Shown: positions 40,239-49,356, numbered from the stretch's first letter. The stretch: 64,000 nucleotides of DNA from an uncultured Sphingomonas sp. (GCA_946482655.1 CAMLSA010000004.1:1-64000), one strand, 5' to 3'. Translations and numbers: made by a program. Notes: a model not told the origin generated them from the sequence alone.

Positions 40239-42029
40239 ATGAAGCATCGACCAGCATCTGATCAGCCGGGGAACGGGCTGCTCGACGAGATAGAGCAGCT
40301 TCGCACCTCGCTCGAGACGGCGCTCGAGGAAAACGCCCGCCTGATGGAGGACCGCGACAGTCTGCTCCTGCGTGTGAGCAAGCTCACCGGCGAGTTGAAG
40401 GACACCAACGCGGCTCTCTCGCGCCAGCAAAACGCCTCGAGCGATGGCGTCAGCGAGGCGGTCAAGCGCCAGGACGACGCCGAAGAGGAACTGCGCCTCG
40501 CGTTCGAGGAGCTTCAGGTGCTGACCGAGGAGCTCGAGGTCGCCAATACCAGACTCCAAGAAACCAACCAGGAACTCGACGCGCGCGTCGAGGAACGCAC
40601 CCGGCAGCTCATCGATCTCAACGCCACGCTGCGCGCTGCCGAGGCATCGTTCCACACGATTGCCGACCTCGTGCCGGATCTGCTCTGGCGAGCCGATCGG
40701 AGCGGCGAAGCGATTTGGTTCAACCGCCGCTGGTTCGCCTTCACCGGCCAGAGTGCGAAGGAGCCGATCGGCATGGGCTGGCTCGACGCCATCCATCCGC
40801 TCGACCGCGCCGTATTCCGCACCTCCTGGGGTCTCGCCGTCGGCGGCGCGAAGGCTTATGAGCACCAGCACCGGATCCGCGCCGCAGATGGCAGCTACCG
40901 CTGGTTCCTGGTCCGCGCCGAGCCGCTCCGCGACGAGCACGGCCGCGTCGTGAACTGGTTCGCCGCGGGTACCGATATCCACGACCAGCGCAGTACCCTC
41001 GAGGCGCTGGAACAGAGCGAGTTGCGGTTCCGGACCCTTATCGAAGGTATTCCGCAGCTCGTATGGCGCGCGGTCGATGGTGGCAAATGGACATGGTCGA
41101 GCCCGCAATGGACCGCCTATACCGGCCAGCCGGAAGAAAACAGCCACGCGATGGGATGGCTGAACGCCTTCCATCCCGACGATCGCGAGGCAGCCCGGAG
41201 CTGCTGGGCCCAGGCGAACGAGACGGGCAGTCTCGATTTCCAAGGCCGGATCTTTCATGCGAGCGAGCGCCGCTATCGCCATTTCCGCACCCGCGCGCTG
41301 CCGGTCCGCGATGACCAGCGAAGCATCGAATGGCTCGGCACCTCGACCGATATCGACGATCTGCTGCAGCTTCAGCAGCAGCAGGACGTATTGGTGAAGG
41401 AGCTTCAGCACCGGACCCGCAATCTCATGGCGGTCGTCCAGGCGGTGACGATGCGGACCATCAGGGGCGTGTCGTCGCTCGAGGATTTCAAAAAGTGCAT
41501 CGTCGATCGCTTCGATGCGCTGGCGCGGGTCCAAGGGCTGCTGTCGCGCCGCGAAACGGGTCATCGCATAACCTTCGACCTGCTGTTGCGCCAGGAGCTG
41601 TCGGCACATGTCGGCCTTGATGCGGATGGAAGAAGTGCGCAGGTGTCGATTGACGGGCCGCCCGGCGTTTCTCTGCGGTCGGCCACGGTCCAGACGCTGG
41701 CGCTCGCACTCCATGAGCTGGCCACCAACGCGGTGAAATATGGTGCGCTCTCGAGCCCGAACGGTCATTTGCATGTGGGCTGGCAGATTGTGCGAGCGGA
41801 TGAACAACAGCGGCGCTTGTTCATCGACTGGCGAGAGACCGGCGTGAACATGCCTGCGGAAAGTGCGCAGCCGCGGGGCGGCGGCTATGGCCGCGAATTG
41901 ATCGAACGCGCGCTCCCCTATCAACTGGGCGCGCAGACAAGTTACGAGTTCGAAGCTGATGGGGTGCACTGTACGATCGCGATGGCGGTGTCGCCCGAGG
42001 ATATTCCCGTGGAGAAAAGCGATGGCTGA
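40239..42029 (+). CDS. HWE-family histidine kinase with coiled coil and two PAS domains
   Basis: This is a 596-residue soluble kinase. Residues 10-130 form a long coiled coil (EIEQLRTSLETALEENARLM; EELQVLTEELEVANTRLQET). PAS 1 spans about 135-255 (IADLVPDLLWRADRSGEAIW) and PAS 2 about 262-380 (LIEGIPQLVWRAVDGGKWTW). The kinase core has KELQHRTRNLMAVVQAV with phospho-acceptor His391, LALALHELATNAVKYGALSS and GRELIERALPYQLGAQTSYE. The ATG at 40239 has AGGGA five bases upstream. It overlaps the response-regulator gene by 8 bp, so the two are a cognate pair. Such kinases often feed the general stress response. Confidence 0.9.
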   Translation: MKHRPASDQPGNGLLDEIEQLRTSLETALEENARLMEDRDSLLLRVSKLTGELKDTNAALSRQQNASSDGVSEAVKRQDDAEEELRLAFEELQVLTEELEVANTRLQETNQELDARVEERTRQLIDLNATLRAAEASFHTIADLVPDLLWRADRSGEAIWFNRRWFAFTGQSAKEPIGMGWLDAIHPLDRAVFRTSWGLAVGGAKAYEHQHRIRAADGSYRWFLVRAEPLRDEHGRVVNWFAAGTDIHDQRSTLEALEQSELRFRTLIEGIPQLVWRAVDGGKWTWSSPQWTAYTGQPEENSHAMGWLNAFHPDDREAARSCWAQANETGSLDFQGRIFHASERRYRHFRTRALPVRDDQRSIEWLGTSTDIDDLLQLQQQQDVLVKELQHRTRNLMAVVQAVTMRTIRGVSSLEDFKKCIVDRFDALARVQGLLSRRETGHRITFDLLLRQELSAHVGLDADGRSAQVSIDGPPGVSLRSATVQTLALALHELATNAVKYGALSSPNGHLHVGWQIVRADEQQRRLFIDWRETGVNMPAESAQPRGGGYGRELIERALPYQLGAQTSYEFEADGVHCTIAMAVSPEDIPVEKSDG

Positions 42030-42393
42030 ATCCGGCATCGAAAGAGCCCGAATCCTTGTCGTGGAGGACGAATATTTCCTCGCGGACGATCTTCACGAAG
42101 CGTTGAGCGAGGCCGGCGCTCATGTCCTCGGGCCGATTCCCAGCGTAGAGGACGCGGCCGCCTATATCGCGGGCGAGCCGTCGATCGACGCGGCGATCCT
42201 CGACGTCAACCTGCATGGGGAGATGGTGTTTCCGGTCGCCGATGCTTTGCGAAAACGTGGCATCCCGTTCGCCTTCGTGACCGGCTATGATCAGGCCGCG
42301 ATGCCGGACCGCTTCGCCGATGCGCCTCGCCTCGAGAAGCCATTCAAGGGCTCAAAAGTGGCGGCGATGCTGAGGCCGCTTATCCCGTCCTGA
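42022..42393 (+). CDS. Single-domain response regulator, FAT GUY type
   Basis: This is a 123-residue receiver domain with no output domain. The acidic pocket is in ILVVEDEYF (Glu15, Asp16), the phospho-acceptor is Asp61 in AAILDVNLHG, and the signature PFAFVTGYD with LEKPF (Lys106) is the FAT GUY motif in the form F-V-T-G-Y. Proteins of this class (for example SdrG of Sphingomonas) act in phosphorelays of the general stress response. It is coupled to the HWE kinase gene upstream. Confidence 0.88.
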   Translation: MAESGIERARILVVEDEYFLADDLHEALSEAGAHVLGPIPSVEDAAAYIAGEPSIDAAILDVNLHGEMVFPVADALRKRGIPFAFVTGYDQAAMPDRFADAPRLEKPFKGSKVAAMLRPLIPS

Positions 42394-42469
42394 TCTCCGG
42401 CGCTCCCCCTCTTCGCGGCGGATGTCGGGGGCTTCGCACGTGCGGCTCGTTGCGGCTGTGAGGCAGGAA

Positions 42470-42494
42470 GGAACCGCTCCTCGGGAAGATCGTC
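42470..42494 (+). promoter_or_regulatory. EcfG-like promoter candidate, one mismatch
   Basis: GGAAC at 42470-42474, 16 nt, then CGTC at 42491-42494 (consensus CGTT). The small gene at 42516 begins 21 nt later, a suitable distance. Confidence 0.4.
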
Positions 42495-42515
42495 GGCGTG
42501 GTGAAGGAGACACTC

Positions 42516-42686
42516 ATGACCAGCGATCAATCGGCCAAGCCGGCGGCCGGCCCGAAGGACGGCAAAGGCAGACAGGACGCCCCCGACAGCGGCGAGATCG
42601 AATGGGCCGGGGGCTTCATCGCCAATCCGCCCGCTCCCAGCGAAGTTCGCGTCGATCCGGAGAAGGCCCGCAAGCCCGACGAATAG
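42516..42686 (+). CDS. Small hydrophilic protein
   Basis: This 56-residue protein starts at an ATG with AAGGAG six bases upstream. It is Pro-, Lys- and Asp-rich and probably disordered (MTSDQSAKPAAGPKDGKGRQ; EIEWAGGFIANPPAPSEVRV). It resembles the other short stress-type protein at 8390 in composition but not in sequence. Function unknown. Confidence 0.6.
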   Translation: MTSDQSAKPAAGPKDGKGRQDAPDSGEIEWAGGFIANPPAPSEVRVDPEKARKPDE

Positions 42687-42715
42687 CGGCGCGCCATCCT
42701 GGCAAAACCGCACTG

Positions 42716-43294
42716 TCAGGCCGCCCGGGCGCTTTCATGATCGAGCGCCGCTATGACCGCCGGCAGGAATCCCTTGGCAATCGCCGCGGTGCCGAGCGCA
42801 TTCGGATGAATGCGGTCCCGCAGACAGAGGGCGGGGTTTGCCAGCACGCCTTTGGGAAAGAACGGAGCGCTGGCGATGCCGTGCTTCGATGCCAGTTCGG
42901 TGTAGATCGCCGAGCAGCTGTCACCGAATGCGCCCAGCAGCGACGGCGCCTCGATGCAGGCGAGCAGCACTTTCATGCCCATCCGCTCCAGCTCGACGAT
43001 GATCGTACCGAGATTGGCCTTGGTGGTGGAGAGGGGAATGCCCCGCAACGGATCATTCGCTCCGAGCTCGACAATCGCCAGATCGGGACGCTGCTTGAGA
43101 CGGCTCAGTTCACGCGGCAGGCGCTTCAACGCGGCCGCTGTCGTGTCGCCCGACATGCCGGCGTTGATGACCCGCGCGCCGCGATGGCTGGGCTGAAGCA
43201 TGGCCTCCAGCTGGGCGGCGAAACTCTGAAACGCGGCTAGCCCATAGCCTGCGGTGAGGCTGTCGCCGAAGGCCAGAATGAGCGGGGCGTTCAT
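42716..43294 (-). CDS. Arylesterase / GDSL-type lysophospholipase (TesA-like)
   Basis: This is a 192-residue SGNH hydrolase with AFGDSLTAGYGL (block I Ser), INAGMSGDTTAAAL (block II Gly), ELGANDPLRGI (block III Asn) and DRIHPNALG (Asp-His of the triad). There is no signal peptide, unlike periplasmic TesA, so a cytoplasmic role on acyl-thioesters or small esters is likely. Length is usual. Confidence 0.9.
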   Translation of the reverse strand: MNAPLILAFGDSLTAGYGLAAFQSFAAQLEAMLQPSHRGARVINAGMSGDTTAAALKRLPRELSRLKQRPDLAIVELGANDPLRGIPLSTTKANLGTIIVELERMGMKVLLACIEAPSLLGAFGDSCSAIYTELASKHGIASAPFFPKGVLANPALCLRDRIHPNALGTAAIAKGFLPAVIAALDHESARAA

Positions 43295-43444
43295 TCAGCC
43301 GGCCGCTCCCCGGAGCGGACGGATAATCCGCGCAGCGTACATAAACATTTGAACTCCTTGAATTGCTAGATGGGTGGTGCGTTCCGGAAATTCCAGAGGC
43401 GGCGCTTGCGACAGGGCGACCCGACTTCGACGTTCGTTCGCCGA

Positions 43445-44563
43445 TCATCGCGCGGCGAACGAACGGTCTGACGAGGTCACTTCTTCTTTCGGAGGGACCG
43501 CGCCGATGAAGCGGCGGCGCACGATCGCCTCGGGCATTTCGCTCGCGATGAACGCGGCCATCGCCTCGCGCACGTCGCAGCGCAGGTCGAAGGCGGTGGA
43601 CGCATCGCGCGCCGTCATCAGCAGCCGCACCTCCAAAGCGTCCGGCCCGACATCGGTGACTTGCAGGTTCCAGAATCGCTTGTCCCAGCGCGGGTTGGCG
43701 GCGATGACCGTTTCGGCCCTTGCTCGCAGTCGCGCCACATCGGCTGCGGGATCGACATAGAGCATGACCGATCCGAGCAGCTGCGCGGTCGATCGCGTCC
43801 AGTTCTGGAAACTGGTTTCGAGGAACTTGCTCACCGGCACGACTAGCCGGCGGTCATCCCATACTCTTACGACCACATAGGTCAGGCGGATCTCCTCGAT
43901 CCGGCCCCATTCTCCCTCGATGATGACTACATCGTCGAGGCGGATCGGTTCGGTGAAGGCGAGCTGGATTCCGGCGATGAGATTTTTGAGCGCGGGCTGT
44001 GCCGCGGCGCCGACGGCGAGACCCGCCAGACCCGCCGAGGCCATCAGGGTCACGCCGACGCTTTGCACGGCCGGAATGCTCAGGAGCATCATGGAGACGG
44101 TGAGGAACAGCACCGCGAACACGGCGATGCGGGCCATGATCGCGACGCGGGTGCGCCGTCGGCGCGCGCGGAGATTGTCGGCCACGCTGATGTCGTTGCG
44201 GATGATGACGATATCGCTCATCGCCCGGATGATCGCGATGGCGAGCCAGCCGATCAGGCCCGGAACGACGAAGCCCGCAACTTGCCGCCACAGCGCGGTG
44301 GCCCACGGGGACAGATCGAGGGCGCGCTGGGCGAAACTCAGCGCAACAGCGAGCGATATCCATCGCAACGGTCCAGCGATCCGCTTGAGGACGAGATCGT
44401 CGGCCTTGATCGATGTCCGGCTTGCCAGGCGGTGTAATCCCGCCATCGCGGTTCGGTGAGCCAGCATGCCGGCAAGGATTGCGATGCCAAGCGTAATGAT
44501 CGAGGCGGCCATCGTCGCCAGTGCGGGATGCAGGCCGAGATAATCCATGAGGATCGACTGCAT
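43445..44563 (-). CDS. MscS-family mechanosensitive channel
   Basis: This 372-residue inner-membrane protein has four N-terminal helices, then the pore-lining helix GLAGLAVGAAAQPALKNLIA, followed by the MscS beta domain (IRLDDVVIIEGEWGRIEEIR, VPVSKFLETSFQNWTR) and a C-terminal alpha/beta domain. It opens under membrane tension in hypoosmotic shock. The ATG at 44563 has GAGGG nine bases upstream; the frame to 44602 has no ribosome site. Confidence 0.9.
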   Translation of the reverse strand: MQSILMDYLGLHPALATMAASIITLGIAILAGMLAHRTAMAGLHRLASRTSIKADDLVLKRIAGPLRWISLAVALSFAQRALDLSPWATALWRQVAGFVVPGLIGWLAIAIIRAMSDIVIIRNDISVADNLRARRRRTRVAIMARIAVFAVLFLTVSMMLLSIPAVQSVGVTLMASAGLAGLAVGAAAQPALKNLIAGIQLAFTEPIRLDDVVIIEGEWGRIEEIRLTYVVVRVWDDRRLVVPVSKFLETSFQNWTRSTAQLLGSVMLYVDPAADVARLRARAETVIAANPRWDKRFWNLQVTDVGPDALEVRLLMTARDASTAFDLRCDVREAMAAFIASEMPEAIVRRRFIGAVPPKEEVTSSDRSFAAR

Positions 44564-44881
44564 TTCTCTGATCCCTCTTGTGGAGCGATCGCATGCGCCC
44601 ACCCATGATCGCGACTCTGCGCGCGGCGCCTGGCCAATTCAGGACAATTGATGATTTCGTCCGAAGCTGGCGAAGGCGGGGGGCGATGGCAATCGCCCTT
44701 GGGCGGATCGTGTCAGGATCGAGGCAATTCGCTCTCGGCCGGCGACGCTCGCGCAGGCCGGCCAAGCGGACCACCGACGAGCGCCGGCGAGTCGGTCTTT
44801 CTGGTCGCGGCTTTTCTTCCCTTTCCAGCGATCGGCTTATAGGCTGACCTTCAGGGCCGATCAGCAAGGGCGGGAGCCGAG
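44564..44881. other. Divergent intergenic region, MscS / Crp
   Basis: About 320 bp without a supportable gene. I see no clear promoter motif or hairpin in it. The small open frames through it have no ribosome site. Confidence 0.4.
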
Positions 44882-45535
44882 GTGCGAAAGGACGAGCGAC
44901 TGACCGCCATCGCCGCCATCTTCGGCTGCGACGAGCCGCTGGCTGCGCTGCTCGATGCGTCGATGGTGCCGCTCGTCATCCCTCACAAGACGATGATCGC
45001 GCATCAGGGCGATCCGTCGGACCAATGCTGGCTGGTAATCGACGGCATGGTCCATATCCAGCTGATCGGGTTCGATGGCCAGCGCGTGCAGCTCGCTTAT
45101 CACGGACCAGGTGAGTTTTTCGGCGCTTATCCGGACCCGACGACGCATCGCGCCGATGTCATGGCACATGGCGAGGTCCACGCGCTGCGTATTCCGACTG
45201 GCGCACTGGCGGCCCTGTCAGGCCAACATGCGCCGATTGGCGCGGGCCTCGCGCGTCGGCTGGGCCGCCAGCTCGACATGTCGCTCGACAGGATGGCGGC
45301 GCGCAGCACATTGTCGGCACCGGGGCGGGTTCACGCCGAGCTGCTGCGGCTGGCGGGCGAGAACAACCGGATCGCGCCACCGCCCAAAGTCACCGCGCTC
45401 GCCCTAAACGCCAACACCACTCGCGAAACCGCGTCACGTGCGATCAGCGCTCTCGAGCGGCGGGGGATTATCGAGCGGACCGAGGCGAGCATGGCGATAG
45501 TGGCGCCGCGGATGTTGCGGGAAATGATTTATTGA
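44882..45535 (+). CDS. Crp/Fnr family transcriptional regulator
   Basis: This is a 217-residue protein starting at a GTG with GGAG five bases upstream. The cNMP-binding-like barrel has IAHQGDPSDQCWLVIDGMVH and YHGPGEFFGAYPDPTTHRAD; the C-terminal HTH_Crp has LALNANTTRETASRAISALE and RRGIIERTEA. No Cys cluster. It is distinct from the Crp-like gene at 38465. Target genes unknown; MscS is divergent from it. Confidence 0.88.
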   Translation: MRKDERLTAIAAIFGCDEPLAALLDASMVPLVIPHKTMIAHQGDPSDQCWLVIDGMVHIQLIGFDGQRVQLAYHGPGEFFGAYPDPTTHRADVMAHGEVHALRIPTGALAALSGQHAPIGAGLARRLGRQLDMSLDRMAARSTLSAPGRVHAELLRLAGENNRIAPPPKVTALALNANTTRETASRAISALERRGIIERTEASMAIVAPRMLREMIY

Positions 45536-45726
45536 GCGGTGGCGGCTTCGTTCACGGCTCATTTGCGGGATTGCCGTTCAAAACTTGCCAAGCGGCCTTC
45601 CAGGCACGGCCGGTTCCGCTCGTTGTCGGTACTGACGGCCGCATTGCCGGGCGCTAGTCATCCGACAGCAAGGGCCGAACGACAAGTGGGCGCCGAGGAG
45701 GGCGCGACTCGATCGTCGACGGGCGG

Positions 45727-47205
45727 CTAAGCCGGCGACAGCATGCTCAATGCGATATCGCCCCGCGCCGAAGCGATCGTACCGAAATTCTCACAGCGCA
45801 GTTCGGGAGCCTCGAGGGTAAGTGCGAGCGCCATCGAGCGCGAGACCGGCACACGGCCGGGATGCGCCGTGCGGGCGATACGGATCGCCGTCTCGAATCG
45901 GTCGGGACCGTGGCGGGCGGGGTCAAACGCGCCATAGGCGATCCCGAGCGCCATATCAGCCTTGCCGACTTCGGCAAGCGCCGCGCGGGCCGCCACGACC
46001 GGATCATCAAAGCGGGCTATCGCGAATCCGCCGAAGCTGTCGATCCTCCCGCCCGCTTTGGCCAGTGCTGCGGTATCGCGATGGCTGGACAGCGCGACGA
46101 CCGCCTCGCGCGCAAAGGGGGGGAGGGGTAGGGCGGCGCCAAGTTCGATCCGGCCGAGCGCTATTCGATGGATCGGCAGGCCGCGCCGCTGCCAGGCGGC
46201 GTCGAGCGTGCTGCCCTGGGCCCGTACACCCTCGCCGATCCTGAGCGCGATCGCGCTGGTTTCGAGCATCGCTGCCTGGCGGATGGCCATTCCCATCGCC
46301 ATCTCGTCGCTGACATAGATACCGCATTGCGACACGCTGTCGAGAGTATCGATCGTATCGATAGTGTCGATCGCTTGCGCTGCCGCGATGACCTCGTCGA
46401 AGCGATCCGCCCAGTCGGTGCCGAAGCGGCTTACCGAATCACGACGGAATGCCTCGATCGTCGAGGGCAGGGCGATGTGGAGTTCGGCGCCATGTTCGAG
46501 CAAGATCTCGGCTGCCATGATGTCGGCCCCCGCCGCCAGCGCGCCGAAGGCGAAGCCGGGCCGCAACGTCTTCACCGCCTGGGCGATATCGTCCGAGGAA
46601 CCCGCCTGATCGGGTGCCACCTGGATGATCCCGCTGAAATGCAGGCTGGCGGGCGGGCGGTGCGCGTCGAGCCAGTCGTTCGGCTGGCCCAGCATCTCCA
46701 GGATCAGCCGGAAATGCCGCAGGGTCGAGGCATGGTCTTCCCAGGCGCGCGGCGCCTGCCGGACCGCTTCGGCCAGCGCGGCCTTTGCATCTTCTCCGCG
46801 CCCCAGCAGCAAACAGGCCTCCGCCCGTGTGGCGTTCAGCCAATAGGCGGTCTCGGGCTCGTGCTCGCCGCTGTCGAGCATCGCCAGCACGCGCTGGGCG
46901 AGTTCAGCAGCCTGCGCCCTGTTGCCATCCAGCAGCGCGATCGTCGCCGCGTTGATCAGCGGGTAGGTCGCCGGCGTGCTGTCGGCCGCGTGGAGATAGG
47001 CTTGACTGGCCGCCTGGAGCAGCCGGGACCGGTCGCCGGCGGGCGCCTTCAGTGCCCGGTCCTTGATCAGACGCGCCTTGAGGCTGAGCGTGTCGGCGTG
47101 CGTGGTCTCGCCGGTCAGTCCGGCCTCCGCGAACAGCTCCCAGGCGCGCTCGGTGTCACCCGCCCGGGCGAGTTGCCTGATTATCGAGAGCTTTGCACTG
47201 TTCAC
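45727..47205 (-). CDS. TPR protein with a cyclase-like degenerate C-terminus
   Basis: This is a 492-residue protein. Residues 1-180 are TPR-type helical repeats (AGDTERAWELFAEAGLTGET, YPLINAATIALLDGNRAQAA, YWLNATRAEACLLLGRGEDA), resembling the TRAFs-binding (DUF4071) TPR region. Residues 190-300 form an alpha/beta domain (AFGALAAGADIMAAEILLEH). The last 130 residues recall a class III nucleotide cyclase (DSFGGFAIARFDDPVVAARA, MALGIAYGAFDPARHGPDRF, ARTAHPGRVPVSRSMALALT) but I see no pair of metal-binding Asp residues. It is the third gene of the TIR unit. Confidence 0.65.
   Translation of the reverse strand: MNSAKLSIIRQLARAGDTERAWELFAEAGLTGETTHADTLSLKARLIKDRALKAPAGDRSRLLQAASQAYLHAADSTPATYPLINAATIALLDGNRAQAAELAQRVLAMLDSGEHEPETAYWLNATRAEACLLLGRGEDAKAALAEAVRQAPRAWEDHASTLRHFRLILEMLGQPNDWLDAHRPPASLHFSGIIQVAPDQAGSSDDIAQAVKTLRPGFAFGALAAGADIMAAEILLEHGAELHIALPSTIEAFRRDSVSRFGTDWADRFDEVIAAAQAIDTIDTIDTLDSVSQCGIYVSDEMAMGMAIRQAAMLETSAIALRIGEGVRAQGSTLDAAWQRRGLPIHRIALGRIELGAALPLPPFAREAVVALSSHRDTAALAKAGGRIDSFGGFAIARFDDPVVAARAALAEVGKADMALGIAYGAFDPARHGPDRFETAIRIARTAHPGRVPVSRSMALALTLEAPELRCENFGTIASARGDIALSMLSPA
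46338..46372. repeat. In-frame microrepeat coding for Ile-Asp-Thr units
   Basis: Within the TPR gene a short tandem repeat codes for I-D-T-I-D-T-I-D-T-L-D-S on the minus strand. It sits in the linker between the alpha/beta domain and the next segment and could vary in copy number between strains. Confidence 0.6.
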
Positions 47206-47238
47206 ATCGTCATCCGGATTGGGCCTGAGGAGCGGCGG

Positions 47239-47724
47239 CTAGAAGTGGTTCAGCCTGGGCGGCGGGTTCTTGATGTCAGGGTCGATCGACAGTCCGATCC
47301 AGCGGAACGATTTTCCGGCACGCTGGAGGAGGTCGACATTGACGTTGAAGCTGTGCGTGGTGTCATATTGGCCCCCCTTGTTGTGGCGGGCGGTGAAGCG
47401 GACGCTTTTGTACCGGTCGGCCTCCTTGTCATATTGGGCATATTCGAGCTGGCCGTAGAAATATTCGAGATCGGGACCCTTCATCGTGATGGCGTCGTAA
47501 CTCTTTGAGAAAAACAGCTGATCGCCGCGCAGGACGATCTCGACCACGGTGTCCTCCTCGATCGCGATATAGTCCTGCCCGCTCTTGCCGTCCTGTTGCA
47601 TCACCAGCGTTACGTCGCGGCCGTGGGTGCCCAGCGCTATCGTAAAGACCAGCTTTCCGGAGCACTCCATCTGGACAGGAGATTTTCGACCGAGCGGAAA
47701 TTGTACCAACGGACATCGTGACAT
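47239..47724 (-). CDS. Beta-rich protein of unknown function in the TIR unit
   Basis: This 161-residue soluble protein begins three bases after the TIR stop codon starts; AAGGAGG in the end of the TIR gene serves as its ribosome site. The sequence is mostly beta (KLVFTIALGTHGRDVTLVMQ, DTVVEIVLRGDQLFFSKSYD, YDTTHSFNVNVDLLQ). It has a Cys in MECSGK and no signal peptide. I do not recognise the family with certainty. Tight linkage to the TIR and TPR genes suggests a partner or regulator of the TIR protein. Confidence 0.7.
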   Translation of the reverse strand: MSRCPLVQFPLGRKSPVQMECSGKLVFTIALGTHGRDVTLVMQQDGKSGQDYIAIEEDTVVEIVLRGDQLFFSKSYDAITMKGPDLEYFYGQLEYAQYDKEADRYKSVRFTARHNKGGQYDTTHSFNVNVDLLQRAGKSFRWIGLSIDPDIKNPPPRLNHF

Positions 47725-49356
47725 TTATTCCTCCTTGAGCCGTGCAAAACTGTTGTCGATCCGTTTGCTCCAGATATGCCAGTCCTGGTTCGCCGGATCG
47801 ATCCGTGTCAGCCGATCTACCGCGTCACGGGCCTCACGTGCGAGACGGCGCGCTTCCACCTTCTCACCGAGATCGTCGAGCAGCAAGGCAATCGAATAGC
47901 GGGCGAGCATCCAATCCTGCCGATAGCTCGCATTGCGTGGGTCCGACTGCAATAGCGCATCCACGATCCGAGCCTGCTCACGCCGCTCGGCCAGCGCTTC
48001 CTGCTTGCGGCCGAGACGGGTCAGCGCGTCGCCGATCCAGGCGTGGCGATTGGCGAGGTCGCTCCGCACCCCGGGATCGCCGGGCAAGCGGCGCGCGACC
48101 CGCTCCATCGCCGCCAGGGCCTTGCGGCAGGCATCGAGCGCGCCGCGCGGGTCCGCCTTACTGGTCAGCTCGAGCGAACAGATATTGCCATGCGCATAGC
48201 CGAGTTCGCGCAGCGCGCGCGGATCGTCGGGCTGGAGCTCGACGAGGCGTTGTGCAAGCTCGAGATAGGCACCAAAATGCGGCCGAGCCGCGCCGAAGCG
48301 GTCGCGCTGGAAATCAACATAGCCCAGCCAGAACTCGCTCTGGGCATGGGTATAGATCCGCTGAGGATTGTTCGGATCCTCGGCCAGCAGGGTTGCGGTG
48401 ACTCGCCGCGCTTCGCGGAATTCGGCAAGGGCCGCATCAAGGCGGCCGCGCTTCTGATCGTCCTCTCCCATCGCCTGAAGAACGCGGGCGCGCCGCTCCA
48501 GCGAAGCTTTGGGCAGACGGCCGAGATCGCCTTGTGAGCCATAATAGGCAATCGCGCGCTCGTTGACCGATCCCAATATGTCGAGTCGGCCGACGCCCTC
48601 CAGCCGCGAGCGCAGATCGGTGAGCATGAACTCGATCAGCCCCTCGGCCTGCTGGCGCTGGCGCTCCGCCTCGTTGCGGGCGCTGATCGCGGCGACCAGC
48701 AACGCGGCCAGGATCAGGGTCGAGACCACCGCCAAGGTGGTGATCGCCGTGATCCGCGCCAGTTGCCTCTGGGCTTCGCGCTGGACCAGCTCGTCGAGCC
48801 CGACGCTGGTCAGTCCGGCGACCAGCTTGAGTCGCGCGAGCTTGCCGTCGCCGCCTTTGCGGAAATCGGCTGCGATCGGCTCGCGTCTTGGGGTCGACGG
48901 GCCGTCGTCCGTCAGCGCGTCGGGAAAGGCCTCTTCGGGCTCGCCGGCGAGTAACGCGGCCAGGACGATCCGATCGGGATGAATATCGCGGAAATAGGCG
49001 ATCTCCTCCTCCACCCAAGGCGATTTTCGGGCGGAGGGGGAGCAGAGCACGATCAGGCTCTCGGATTCGGCCAGCGCCGTCCGGACCTGCTCATTGAGAT
49101 CGACCGAGGCGGGAAGCTCGTTGCGGTCGCGGAAGATCGGGACGAGTCGCCGCGGCACGGCACCGCGCGGTGTTTCCCTGCCGACGATGCGGGCCGGAAC
49201 GCGATAGGTCTCGAGCCAGCGATGAAGGCGGCGCGCCTCCCGCTCGTCGGTGTGGCTGTAGCTCAGAAAGGCTCGATAGCGGACCGGCGGCTTCTCGCAA
49301 TGGGAGGAGTCGCTGACCACCACTGCGTCGAGCATTTCGTCTTCTGCATGCTCCAT
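47725..49356 (-). CDS. Membrane-anchored TIR-domain protein with TPR tail
   Basis: This is a 543-residue protein. A TIR domain occupies about 25-165: YRAFLSYSHTDEREARRLHR at the first strand, FRDRNELPASVDLNEQVRTA, and LCSPSARKSPWVEEEIAYFR with the Glu-rich helix where NAD-cleaving TIRs have their catalytic Glu. One transmembrane helix follows (about 206-230, TTLAVVSTLILAALLVAAIS), then a coiled linker and TPR-like repeats to the end. TIR and TPR should lie on opposite sides of the membrane. The ATG at 49356 has GAGG seven bases upstream. It is the first gene of a three-gene unit. Confidence 0.85.
   Translation of the reverse strand: MEHAEDEMLDAVVVSDSSHCEKPPVRYRAFLSYSHTDEREARRLHRWLETYRVPARIVGRETPRGAVPRRLVPIFRDRNELPASVDLNEQVRTALAESESLIVLCSPSARKSPWVEEEIAYFRDIHPDRIVLAALLAGEPEEAFPDALTDDGPSTPRREPIAADFRKGGDGKLARLKLVAGLTSVGLDELVQREAQRQLARITAITTLAVVSTLILAALLVAAISARNEAERQRQQAEGLIEFMLTDLRSRLEGVGRLDILGSVNERAIAYYGSQGDLGRLPKASLERRARVLQAMGEDDQKRGRLDAALAEFREARRVTATLLAEDPNNPQRIYTHAQSEFWLGYVDFQRDRFGAARPHFGAYLELAQRLVELQPDDPRALRELGYAHGNICSLELTSKADPRGALDACRKALAAMERVARRLPGDPGVRSDLANRHAWIGDALTRLGRKQEALAERREQARIVDALLQSDPRNASYRQDWMLARYSIALLLDDLGEKVEARRLAREARDAVDRLTRIDPANQDWHIWSKRIDNSFARLKEE

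Noticed and set aside
40185..42038. Open frame of 617 codons on the minus strand, opposite the HWE kinase
   Set aside because: It mirrors the codon bias of the real plus-strand gene, has no ribosome site and no recognisable domain. The plus strand holds a complete, domain-rich kinase.
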